64,000 bases of DNA from contig OX123192.2 in the NCBI GenBank assembly GCA_944739405.2, positions 51,698,486 through 51,762,485 on the forward strand. The letters run 5' to 3'. The stretch is from Euclidia mi (Eukaryota > Arthropoda > Insecta > Lepidoptera > Erebidae). Within the stretch, counting starts at the first letter, position 1. Each line of letters begins with the position of its first letter. The position numbers were made by a program, and so were the translations under genes. Positions 34,078-45,156 of the stretch are shown here, piece after piece. The notes beneath the pieces are model-generated. The model was not told the origin of the DNA, did no database searches, and worked only from the letters and a program-made list of their open reading frames with translations.

Positions 34078-35069
34078 TTATTTTATTACTAGTCCAACCT
34101 CTCTGGTCTTACGCCAGTTATTTTGACATTAAAACAGTCAAATTGCTTTTTCACCTATGCTCATATCTCTTTACACTCTTTATTGGAAAATAAGTAATTT
34201 ACTGTCGTTTATATTGACTTGACCAATCCTTTGTGGATCAAACAAGTTTATTTCGTGTTATCAAGACTCGTGGGTTGACTAAAGTATGAGACAGTCTTTA
34301 TTGGTAACATTAGTATGTCGTCTGGACTTTGAACAACTAGCCGTGGTGAGGAATGCAGTTATGTTAACTCTTCCTTTACGGTACGTCAGCAGCAACATGT
34401 CCGTTCTTTGGACAAGCTATCTGATTCGGAGCTCAATATTTTGACATCATGGATAGCGCCAGTCTGTGTAAGTGTTGTTTACTTCTCAATTCCTACAATT
34501 CTCTCGTGCTCTCCTCACCGAATATTCAAACTACTTTAATTGTTTGTCTCAGGAATTGAACGGAGTCTTATGTTTAGAATACTACACATTAATTGAAGCT
34601 GTTGTAACTTCTGAGGCCATACCTGCACCTCATTATGGTATACGATATACAAGCTCCTGCTTCATTTTGAGGTGATTTATTTGAAGAAGATTTAGGTATA
34701 ATAACAAATAAAATAAAGAATAACATAAAAACTTGAGTTTCAGTTACCTATTAAGCATAAAACAGTGTAGTTTTAATGCCAACTTTGTAATAAGGTCCAA
34801 TGGAATGAGCTTATCTTTTGCGAACTAGCCTCACTGAAATTCTCATTAATTGTACCACATGGTATTGAGCATTCTCAGTAAGAAATATATCAGACTGAAA
34901 AACCCGCAAACGAATATAATGTACAAGCGTTTGTTTCGTAGCTCCACTTCTTTTTACAACTATTTTCTATATTGTATAATATACCTAGAGGCTTCTAATA
35001 AATTCCGGTAATATGATTAAATCATATCATCACCGTCCTAGAGTTATGTCGGTTGCATCCAAGACTTCA

Positions 35070-35312
35070 ACGCCTAGGAGCCCTGGGTCCGCTTACTAGT
35101 CTAACTAGATATGACAGAACTGATAGCTTTTCCATAGTCTGACCGCCATAACCCAAAGAGAAAGCGATATTGTATGATTTAGACCAGTAAGTATCGGTTT
35201 ATTGGAGCGTACTGACTCCCCGTAACGACGTGCGATGGTGAAAGATCTTCATGACAACTGGGACCGACGGCTTAACGTAAGTATTCTTCGAAGCACGGGC
35301 GATAATTAACTA
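35070..35312 (-). mobile_element. SINE-A body, headless (unit 2)
   Basis: Duplicate of 29813-30055 at an offset of 5,257. Confidence 0.7.
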
Positions 35313-35546
35313 ATTTACTACTATTTAAATGATTAAATCATGTAACTATCACAATACTTAACCTCAAAATATTTGAAATCTTTAATGTCCTATAGCTAAG
35401 AACTGCCGCCGAATATCGTATTTATTTTTTCTTCATTTAATTTTAGTACATTTACTATATTTATTATGAGTATATTTACTATATTTTACTGGTCAAATCA
35501 TCGAGAAGCAAAGTTAGCCCATCTTCCATACAAATTTGGTCATTCT

Positions 35547-35672
35547 CCTTTGGCTCTTTGAGGACCGTATCGACGCACTAAAAAGGGTTTTCCCTAAATT
35601 GCCAAGGAATCGGCCAGAAACGGTTAAATTAAATATATGTATATGCAGATATAGTTGCGAGCCTACTATTTA
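35547..35672 (+). mobile_element. Helitron family C fragment (unit 2)
   Basis: Duplicate of 30290-30415. Confidence 0.6.
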
Positions 35673-36161
35673 CCAACATCACGTGATTCAGAATAAAACT
35701 TTTTTTAAATAGGGTTTGGGGAAAACAGAGTGGGAACGCTTTTTCTGTTTTTACGCCATTTCCTACCTACTACACCGCAGGTTATAATATGTCATTTCAA
35801 TATATCGGCAAGGGACAACTCTCATATACAAAGCTATTACGCAGCGAAAACATGTCTCTTGAACATTTATTAAAGCAACTAGGTACTCGCTCGTAATTTC
35901 CAACATTTTCTTTAACACAAAACAAAGTACAGAATTCTACGCAATATAATACGTTAGCGACAATCATTTATCACTACATGGGCGACATTTCTTCCGTTTG
36001 CCGTCGGATAACAGGGCTGTCGTCTAGACTGGCTTGATGCGAACAATATGTAGGACAAAGCTAAATAACGAATAATCACCTCATTTATTTCACATTCAAA
36101 GAAATACGGACTAAGGTTATTGTGGAATATTCTTACGGATTAGGCTTGACTCACACTACTC

Positions 36162-36223
36162 AGGCTCTCAGGCAAGGGTCTGGGATCGCATTCGGGACAG
36201 CGCTAGGATGATGATGATGAAGC
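36162..36223 (+). mobile_element. SINE-A-like 3' tail (unit 2)
   Basis: Duplicate of 30905-30966. Confidence 0.5.
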
Positions 36224-36949
36224 TTGATTCACAAGAATCATAATCACATGACATTGTCTCGTCAAAATGTTGTCAGATGTTATGTGTGAATAGTGTACCT
36301 GCGGTTTGTGTTTACGTTGTGGTAGCTACAAAATGTAGTTTCTGATGAGATGTTGCGTTGTGAATGCGCGCTACAGCCGACATGGAAAGGGTCCAGACGT
36401 GCTGTGTGGTCGCGACGATGCAACGTTGTGGTTGCGATCGGAATGCGATAACGACTGTAAAATGAAGTCCCTGTCAATTGAAGTGTTATAAATTTTTATA
36501 TTATACAAATTGCATGCCACCGTAATGCAGTTGAGGTGTGGTTGTGTTAAAAGTGTGTTTGTTTTATGTGTGAATTGTGTCGTAAGGTAAGTCTTTGTTA
36601 AAGTTTTGTTGTAAGTTACATACATTTTGTTGCCTGCTAAATAGTTTTTGATATTTTTGTTAGTAGTTGTTATAAATTTTGCGTCGTTATGCTTTCACAA
36701 TTATATATTACTAGCATTGATCTGTATAACATTAAGTATTTTACGCTTTTACTAAAGTCTAATTATTTTAGCCAAGTAACACTTGTCAAATTAAAACAAT
36801 TATCCCTTATCTGTCATCCTACTAATAATGTCATCATCATGTCAGCCTAACGACGTCCTCTGATAGCATAGGTTTCCCCAAAGTTTCTCCACACAGACTG
36901 ATCTTAAGCCGCGCGCATCCAACCACAGATCATATAATATAGAATACTA

Positions 36950-37155
36950 TCTTAATATATAAAATCCTTGCGTTACTGACTGACTGACAGACACGCTACA
37001 GCCGAAACTATTGGGCGCAGGAAGCTTAAATTTGGCATGTATGTTCCTTGGTGACCGTAGGGGTGCACTAAGAAGGGATTTCCCGAAATGCCCACGGGAT
37101 CGGCCAAAACGGGTAAATTAAAAAAAATGCAGGCGTAGCTGCTGGCGTCCTCTAG
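36950..37155 (+). mobile_element. Non-autonomous Helitron family C (unit 2)
   Basis: Duplicate of 31693-31898, with the same termini. Confidence 0.85.
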
Positions 37156-37407
37156 TACTATAATAAAACTCAAAGAGCAGTTTGTCTGTACATTGAATAT
37201 TTTTGCGAAATTTCAATTGGATTGTGACATGTGATCGATATAGAACACAAAACAATATTTTTTGGAATTATTGTCTGTCTGTCTGTCTGTCTGTATGTTT
37301 GTTAAATCATCACGCAATAACCAGTGAACGGATTTTGATGCAGTTTTCACCAATCTATTGCCTAAAGACCCGATTACAATCTTGGACAACAGTTTCACGC
37401 TATCACC
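37156..37407 (+). repeat. ACTATAATAAAACT-type repeat (unit 2)
   Basis: Duplicate of 31899-32150. Confidence 0.55.
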
Positions 37408-37486
37408 TATGGGAGCCTAGCAGTGTCATTCAATAAATTTAATAGACTTGAATTCAAGGAACATACTAAATTGTTTGTATCGAGAT

Positions 37487-37906
37487 TGTGTCTTTGGTTA
37501 ACATTTAGTATTTAGTTTATCAGAATCCGTTTATTCTATCAAAAATTATTGCAATTTAAAATATATATCCGCATAGGTTATCAAGTGCTTCGGACTCAAT
37601 TTGGGCAAAAAATGTAGTAGCTACTGTTCTAATATTTATATTGTCAGCGCTGGATCTTAACACCGACTTTTACTTTTGCCAGTATTTTTGCCCCTAGATG
37701 GCACCTCTGGCAAAATTAAAAGTCGGTGTTTCCAGCGCTGACAATATAAATATTAGAAAAGAAGTTACTATAACTTTTGCCCAAATTGAGTCCAAAGTAC
37801 TAGATAAAAAATTTGGATATATGTATGTATATTTTAAATTGCGATAACTTTTGATAGTATAAACGGATTCTGATAAACTAAAGACTAAATATTAACCAAA
37901 GACACA
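37487..37906. mobile_element. Fold-back element (unit 2)
   Basis: Duplicate of 32230-32649. Confidence 0.9.
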
Positions 37907-37918
37907 TGTGTTGCTTGA

Positions 37919-38098
37919 TATTATATTTATAAAGCTCAAGGGCAGACGCAAAAAATTGCTAGCGTGAATCTTAGGAGCCCCCGTTTCTCGCACGGTCAAC
38001 TTTACGTGGCCCTTTCCAGGGTAAGCGACTCAAGCAAACTGTTTGTCCACGCTCCGGACAACGTCACACAAAATTTTGTGTACATAGAGGCGTTGTAG
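37919..38098 (+). pseudogene. Helitron helicase C-terminal remnant (unit 2)
   Basis: Duplicate of 32662-32841. Confidence 0.88.
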
Positions 38099-38585
38099 AT
38101 AAAATTATCGCGAGTACACTTAACTAACGAAAGACAGTGCGCTGCAAATAGTTGTTAGAGTCGTTTACGGTTTTCAAATAAAATGGAAGCGGTTTGCCTT
38201 AACGTCGGGCGCGACGCGTTGGATTACAACTGGTCGGTAGAGTAGAATAGGTATTCTTTATTGCACACCATTACAGCTTATATTACATAGGTAGTCGAGC
38301 ATCGTAGACTTACTATTCAAGTGTTACTTTTTGAGTGCAAAGATTTCAAATTAACTAATAATTATGTAATCCAGACAGATAGTATTTATTAAAAGAAAGA
38401 GCTAAGTATTTAGGTGGCGGGTACCTACAGGTTACTACTTTTCTAATACAGTAAGTAAGAAACTTAAATATGAGTGAGTTTCATCAACCGATCATTATGT
38501 TATTTTACATTATCAAGGCCACAGAAAGGGATAGGTACTTAAAGGATACCGACTTCCACATGGGCGAAGCCGCGGGCACAGCTGG
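38099..38585 (+). mobile_element. Helitron 3' untranslated region and terminus (unit 2)
   Basis: Duplicate of 32842-33328. Confidence 0.8.
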
Positions 38586-38816
38586 TATAGAATAGATATA
38601 GCTAGTTCGACTGATACCGTGGCATTATATGAATAACGTTTACATTTTTATATTGCACAATTTTACACATGCCAGTCGCTCGTCGGCATTTTATGTTTCA
38701 TTTAGGCATTTTATAGCTTATTTTTTATACTTTGAAAAATATTTGTTTGCGCTCAATAGATGCAGACTCGTTTATTGTTTACCGAAGAGCAGTAATTATT
38801 ATAATTGATATTTTTA

Positions 38817-39414
38817 TAAAAAAATAAAATAAAATACCTTTATTTCAGGCCACATAACTCATATAGGACACATAGAATTTCATATACACGATTACAAAAG
38901 CATATACACACACAAAAAAGAAAAAAAAAAGAAAATACATTAAAAAGCACAAAAACAATATAACATTAAAAGCACAGCGTACACATAATACATAACAAAG
39001 CGCACACAAGACATTTAAAAGCACAGAGAACAAAGCAAACCTACATAATTGCGAAATACAAACTTGGCAGCCCGCATTTATATTTAGCAACTATGCACGT
39101 AGACATGCCTACTACAACAATGCCGAATAAAAGGACAGTCAATTTTGTCGGCTATCATTGTCAGGACTGTATTGGAGCTGGCCCTCACCCTGCGCACTAA
39201 GGACGCGCACCGCTTGCGCATGGTGGTGTGAAAACAGTCGGTGCGCGCCTCCGCAAACATACCCGAAGCGCTGCAGTAACGAGGCAGCCCCAGTACCGCC
39301 CTGAAAGCGTTATTGTACTGGACACAAAGGGTGTTATAAGCAGTTTGTGTGTATGACGCCCACAGGCTGCACGCGTATAATGAGGTGCAAAAGGCTTTAA
39401 AAAGCGAAATCTTA
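38817..39414 (-). pseudogene. LINE ORF2 C-terminus and 3' end, downstream half of the split LINE
   Basis: On the minus strand the frame reads KISLFKAFCTSLYACSLW, YNNAFRAVLGLPRY and RKRCASLVRRVRASSN, and ends with TAA at 39084-39086. A 3' untranslated region follows with the tail ggtattttattttattttt. It is the continuation of the reverse-transcriptase gene at 41679-43330. Deleting the insertion 39415-41678 with one TA joins RCSLQA to KISLFKAFC in frame. Confidence 0.9.
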
Positions 39415-40256
39415 AGAGCGTATACGCCTCGAGCGGCGGCTCGAGTTTAGGTTTTTATAGCACCGCGGTCGCCTGCGCACCGCGGATGCGAGACCCGGCG
39501 CACTATGACGGTGTTGCGTGGAATAATAATCTTGATCCTTCTTGGCAGACTTCTTGGAGATTCGTTTAGGTAATACGTCGATTATGATATGAAAGTATTC
39601 AAATTTATTATTTTCAATGCACATGCATTTAAAGCTATCAAATAAAGATAGATATTACATATTTGTTTAGTAGGATGATGTACCTCAGGATAACAACGAC
39701 TATTTATAATAATTTGGCGCAGTTTTATTATATGACAGAAATAATTTACAATTGTCATCTACATAATTGTCACATTTCAATTAATATACATCTATTTCGT
39801 TATTAATGCATGAAAACCTACAGAGTACCTTTGTTGAAAACCCACGAATGACACTAAATACAAAATCAAAAGAGTTGGGTAAAAAAAATTATGGTTATTT
39901 TTAAGCTAGGACGCGCCGCCGTTAGCATGATACCAATGTAATAGATATTTACCTAATACGTACTATGCAATGCAATTAAAAGCACACTTGAATCGAATAT
40001 TATCTTACAAACCGCCGCAGCTCAGCTGATCCCCACGAGCTCGAATTGCAGGTACCTAACAGACACAAGCACACGTACCTACAGTCTTATTCTGCACCAG
40101 TTAACAGTTTATTTTGAGACTCAATTCTTCTAACTATATTTGTTCAAAATGCAGTTTCGATCTAATGTCAGTGTCATACTCATGTCACAAATAGTATTCT
40201 CCTAAATAAACTGATATGGGAATGTTATCGTAACTAGATCGTTAATTGAACAATGT

Positions 40257-40348
40257 CATCATCATCGTTCTAGCATACCGTGGATTCGAACCCAATACCC
40301 TCTGCATAGCAGTCCGTTGGTATCTCCAGTAGGCTATCGCTGCCTGTT
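40257..40348 (-). mobile_element. Mini-SINE: SINE-A tRNA head plus GATGATGATG tail, 16-bp TSD
   Basis: On the minus strand it is a SINE-A head (AGGCAGCGATAGCC, A-box region slightly mutated, B box GGTTCGAATCC) followed almost at once by aacgatgatgatg. The whole body of about 270 bases is absent. GTTAATTGAACAATGT (40241-40256) and GTTAATTAAACAATGT (40349-40364) flank it with one mismatch, so this 92-bp unit inserted as such. Confidence 0.85.
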
Positions 40349-40467
40349 GTTAATTAAACAATGTGTCAACCATTTAAATTAGAAGAATACCAATCCTGAG
40401 TCAATTTAAAATCTAATCTCATTTCGTTCAAAGTATAATTACAATGTCATATAAAATACGAGAATTA

Positions 40468-40845
40468 GGCAGCGATAGCCGAGTGGAGATACCAACAGAC
40501 TGCCATGCAGAGGGTATCGGGTTCGAATCCACGGCGCGCACCAATGACTTTTTGGAGTTATGTGCGTATTGAATTATTAATTATCGCTTGTTCCGTGACT
40601 CGGAGAGCACGTTAAGCCGTCGGTCCCGGTTGTCATGAAGATCTTTGACAGTCGTTACAGGGCGTCAGTATCTTCTAAATAAACTGACACTAGTCTAAAC
40701 CATGGAATATCGCTATCCCTTCGGGTTGCGGAGGTCAGACAGGCAGTCGCTCCGTGGAAAAGCTAATATTCAGCCAAATCCCGTTAGACTAGTAAGCGGA
40801 CCCCAGATTGAAACTGGGATAACGCTAAGAGAAAGAAGAAGTCAC
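40468..40845 (+). mobile_element. SINE-A, full length
   Basis: GGCAGCGATAGCCGAGTGG (A box), GGGTTCGAATCC (B box), then body and tail AGAGAAAGAAGAAG. It is nearly identical to the copy at 15271. Target-site duplications are not obvious. Confidence 0.93.
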
Positions 40846-41678
40846 TTGTGCGCGGTCAAGCGGATATCGAACGGTCCGTTTCTGTCAGTCTCCAACCAGT
40901 AACCACTAGACTCCAGATGTCTTGACTAACACACTAGTTTAATACGTAATACATAAATAAAGTTAAGTACATCAACTTTACATATTTATAAAAAAAATAC
41001 GTTGAGAAAAAAAATAAGGATCAAGAGGCTTTAGCCGCGCTATAAACGTTATGGAATGCAATATTTACGTAAAATGGCGGACGCGGACGCGAGCGACAGG
41101 TCGGTCCTCTGAGAGCGCTCAGCGCTGAATGGCGGACATAGCATAGCGCTTCGAGCTTTATAGGTCTTTTTAAAAAAATCATATTAATTACAAACGAAAA
41201 GTTTAGATTCCAATTTTTTTATATTACTTAAAATGAATCTTAAGGTTTTTAAATATGTATATATCTTTTTAATAATCATAGTAGTTTTTTAGATATAAAT
41301 GCAAATTTGCGGGCTAAAATTAAGCAAAATGCACTGTTTTGATCTCCGATTTTCTTGAAAATTATGAATGAAAATACAATTTCTTTTTTAAGGACTCGCT
41401 TGTATAACTTTTGCTCGTACAGTTTTCATTTACAGAATTATAAGAACGATATGTTTTCATAGCACTAGCGACCATTAATGCTGGCCTTAACTACGAAAAT
41501 GACTTTTTTAAATTCATCCGTTTTAAAATATTTACTATAGTAACCCATATATTTTTCTTTAGCACTCTCTTGATAAAAAACTTTCATATTTTCTATATCT
41601 TTTCCATTAACTGTTATTTATCGTAACGTAATGGAACAATAAAAACCCGCAAAATCGCCTCCGACGGATTAAACGCTC

Positions 41679-43330
41679 TTAGCTTGTAACGAACAACGTG
41701 CGAACCTACGAGCTACCATATTAGCTCTTTTCGAAAGTGCCCTTCGTTCCCGTTCCATGTCAACATGGTCCCTTAGGTCTTCGGTCAGCCAGTGCTCAAG
41801 ATATTTGAACTTTTTTACCCTTTCCAAGGGTGTATTATTTAAGTTTATTGTTGGCACATGTGCCGGCGATTGCTGCCAGCCCGAAAGACCATGTATTGAC
41901 TTTTTGCCACATTATACATAAGGCCGTGCCTGTCGGCATACTCCTCACACAGTCGCAACAATCTGCGCATTCCACAGACGGACGCGCTCAGCAACACCAT
42001 GTCATCTGCGTAGCTTAGATTGTTCACACATACGTCATTTATATAACAGCCAACATGTTGACTGCTAAGCGCGACTATCAGGTTATTAATATACAGATTG
42101 AACAAGGTGGGTGAAGTTAATCCACCTTGTCTAACTCCACATATAAGTCGGTATGGCTCTGACATTGCGCCCGCCCATCTAACACTGTTAATCTGGTGTG
42201 CATACCAATACTTGAAGATATTAATTAAATCATATGGCATATTTATTTTTTCCAGCTTCTGCCAAGAACATCGTATGACACCAAATCAAACGCTTTTGTC
42301 AGGTCAAGGAAACATGCGTACACCGGTGTATTGCGATCTGTATAGTACCTGACAGTATGCTTGAGACTCAGTATTGCACTTTCTGTAGATAATTTGGGTC
42401 TAAACCCAAATTGATTATTGTGCAAAGTTACATATTTATTTAGCTGTGTCACAAGCAAACCGTCAAACACTTTTGCTATTACTGTCGCGAGAGAGATTGG
42501 TCTGTAGTTATGCTTATCGCCCATATCGCCAGTTTTGTTCTTCACTACAGGCACAACTACCGTTTTCATAAAATCGTGCGGCAGATAGGAGTGGCTCACA
42601 CAAAGAGAGTAGAACATGGCTAACACCCCAGACACATGTGGCCCAGCATGACGTAAATGCTCTACGCTAAGCCCATCATGACCTGGCGATTTACCTCTGG
42701 ACATAGTATGTACAATTTTGTCTACTTCCTTAGCCGAAAACATTGTTCCCGAGGTACTATAAACCATCTCAGCACCTACTGCAGTTATCACCTCATTCCG
42801 CCGAGGTTGCACTGCAAAGTATGACCTAAACAGATTGGCAATTTCATAGGGCTTGTTAATATTGTCTACACAGACTGGAAGTCCAGGTTTCAAATTTACC
42901 TTTTTAGTTCCTTGCCAAAAACCAGGAAAATCACCAGTCAAATGTTTCTCAGCGAGGACGTCAATTTTAAATTGATCTTGGTGATCCTGGCACCACTTAA
43001 GTCGAGACTCATAAGATTTTCTGCTTCTACACATTTCATCATACATATCTCCGTTTCTCGGTCTGCCACAATGAAAACTTTGTTCTAGCCTCCTGGTGTG
43101 CCTGCCTAACTATTCTGTTCCACCCTACTATGCGCTGTCCAACCTTCGGTACTTTAGTGTCCCCCAGACCTGCCACAGCTGCGTCACGAAGGTCAAGGTC
43201 AGCTGCGTCAGTCACAATGTCAGCATACAATTTATCAAGTACAAGCCTATGCAAAGGATCACTACAGTGAGAGTCAGCGCACTTAATACATTCTGTAGGG
43301 AAATGAATAATGGAAATGAAAAATATGACA
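41679..43330 (-). pseudogene. LINE reverse transcriptase, upstream half of the split LINE
   Basis: Read on the minus strand from about 43330 downward. A Cys/His-rich start (CIKCADSHCSDPLHRL) precedes LDKLYADIV. The RT core then follows: GKSPGHDGLSVEHLR, NYRPISLATVIAKVFD, FGFRPKLSTESAI, CFLDLTKAFDLVSYDVL, GVRQGGLTSPTLFNLYINNL, and the catalytic LSYADDMVLLS. It then reads VKKFKYLEHWLTEDL and stops at the TA insertion. The upstream apurinic-type endonuclease is absent. Frames change at about 43040, 42245 and 41850. The motif order fits the CR1/L2/Daphne group, and I would not name the clade more closely. Confidence 0.88.
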
Positions 43331-43410
43331 TAGCAAAAATAAGTGTGTCACGAGACATTCGTACGTTTTTATGTGCAATAACTTAAAATAATGTTTCTCG
43401 GTACATATAT

Positions 43411-45095
43411 TTGAGTAAGAAGTGTATCTTAAAAATGTCGTGCGCCAGTTGTTTTGGGCGCAGTCAGCTCACGTGTATGAGCCCTACGCCGTCATCACCG
43501 TTGCCGTCACCTCGTCTTGAAGACAAACCACCCGCTGCCACTACCAAGCCGACACTTGAACTTATCACTGCAGCAGAAGTAGAAAGATGGATGAAGATAA
43601 TCAATACTTATCTGACTGAAGTTTGCTCAATTGCTGCAGAAAGTAAGCTCAACACAGACTCAAAAGTACGAGTCACAAATATCTGACGCCAAGTGAGCAC
43701 TGTTGCATCTGAAATGGCTGTAAACTATCAGTCAGGAAACAAGATACAAGCACACTCCACCGTCCAGCACCTTCAAGAGACAAACAATATCTCAAATCAA
43801 AAAACTCCAGTAACAAGATTTTGCCATACATCTCATACGGAAACGAGTAGAATGAATGTGACCATGCGAAACCGAAGTAAATATAACATCCCAATACATA
43901 ACTCGTTTAATAGCCTATCAGAAAACTCGGATGACGATATTCAAAGTTTATCATCGAACTCAACACATGATTTAAACAGAAGTTTGCCTGACTTTCACAC
44001 AAATATAAATATAGACGACATAAGCATGATGAGAAAAAAACTGCAGGCACTCGAAGAAAAACTACAGATAGCAGAAAACGAAATTGAAAATCTTATAACT
44101 GAAAACAACAATCAGGCTAAACAAATTGAAAAATATAAGTCACAAGTAGAAAAATTAACACATATATGTAAAGGTACATCTACAAAAAAAACTCACAAAA
44201 CAGCACGTAAAAGTTTGATACCATCCAAAATCTTGATTTTTCATACTCGTGCGAAGACAACACTTCAAAGAAAAACGACACACTGAACCAACTACAACAA
44301 CATAAGTCGGCAGTGCAACAATACCATGCAGTAACGCAATCTTGTGATAATAGCCAGGAACTAATTAATAATAGACATCACGATCAATATGCCACCAAGG
44401 ACGATGCCTCACCCACGATTAGTTGCAAGGATGTCAACCTAGATGGCGTATCTGACAATAAACACAAAATTATTATAATAGGAGACGAACAAATAAAAGG
44501 ATTATCAGCGTCGTTATTGAAAACAAGGAAAGGTAACTGGAAGGATATCTTTGTACCGACTGCACTTATATTAACGGGTGCCAGTAGCAATGAATTTATA
44601 TCTAAATGTGACACTATTGCAGAAAAATTAACCAAAGATGACATTGTAATAATTTGTATTGGTAGTAATGATTATAACAAACAAAAATTACATTTTAACT
44701 TAAGTATAATTATAAATAAATTACATAAAGCACATGTTTATATAGCCCCAATATTCTATAGCCGATATTTGAATGAGTACATGTTAAATAAATCTCTGAA
44801 GGTGTGGACTAGCCATGTAGAAAATTGCACAGAAATTGATCATAACTATTATTATGAAAATCGTTATGGGTATGTAAATAATTTATGTAACAAAATAAAT
44901 ACCCACATTAACTTTAAGCTTTATCAGTTAGAATACTTGTTACCAGCCAACATAAAATTGCACATTAATAAAACCAAGGCACACAGTGTTGTAAATGAAA
45001 TTGAGATTAAGCAACATAAATGCGTAAGTAATAAAAAGGGACAATACCGTACTACTTTCAAATTAGTAAAAAATGTAACAATAAACAAAATATAA
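43411..45095 (+). pseudogene. ORF1 of CR1/Jockey-type LINE: coiled coil plus SGNH-like domain
   Basis: ORF1 proteins of these LINEs bind RNA and chaperone retrotransposition. Here the N-terminus has a Cys-containing segment (MSCASCFG). A strong coiled coil of about 55 residues covers 44025-44170 (KKLQALEEKLQIAENEIENL). The last part (44313-45095) resembles an SGNH/GDSL-type esterase domain: KIIIIGDEQIKGLSASLL as block I and DIVIICIGSNDYN as block III. The usual Ser of block I appears as Glu (GDE instead of GDS), so catalysis is doubtful. A TGA at 43684-43686 and a one-base shift near 44215 break the frame. The next ORF starts about 60 bases downstream. Confidence 0.75.
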
Positions 45096-45156
45096 TTACT
45101 AATAATCCCTGCAACAACCAGGCTCAAATGTTACTGAATTCAACAACACCCAACAA

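Larger units (their letters stand above)
34078..39334 (+). repeat. Tandem duplication unit 2 (5,257 bp)
   Basis: Direct copy of 28821-34077. Its right end continues without break into the LINE reading frame at 39335-39414, whereas unit 1 stops in the middle of that frame. The 34077|34078 joint is therefore the novel junction, and 39334/39335 is the ancestral sequence. Confidence 0.97.
39415..41678. mobile_element. 2,264-bp insertion with a TA duplication, splitting a LINE
   Basis: It is flanked by TA at 39413-39414 and 41679-41680. Its ends are inverted: AGAGCGTATACG on the left and AGAGCGTTTAAT as the reverse complement of the right. Removing it restores an open LINE frame, which fixes both ends to the base. 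TA duplication and inverted ends fit the Tc1/mariner (IS630) superfamily or a relative. No transposase frame is visible, so it is non-autonomous or internally replaced. The outer parts are GC-rich (39420-39520, 41080-41160). The interior carries two SINE-A insertions. Confidence 0.85.

Noticed and set aside
28821..39334. Duplicated protein-coding genes
   Set aside because: The identical frames are short and include TE pieces; none has a host-gene motif or credible exon structure.
42098..43386. Plus-strand frames at 42098-42352 and 43096-43386
   Set aside because: They are antisense to the LINE reverse transcriptase on the minus strand.
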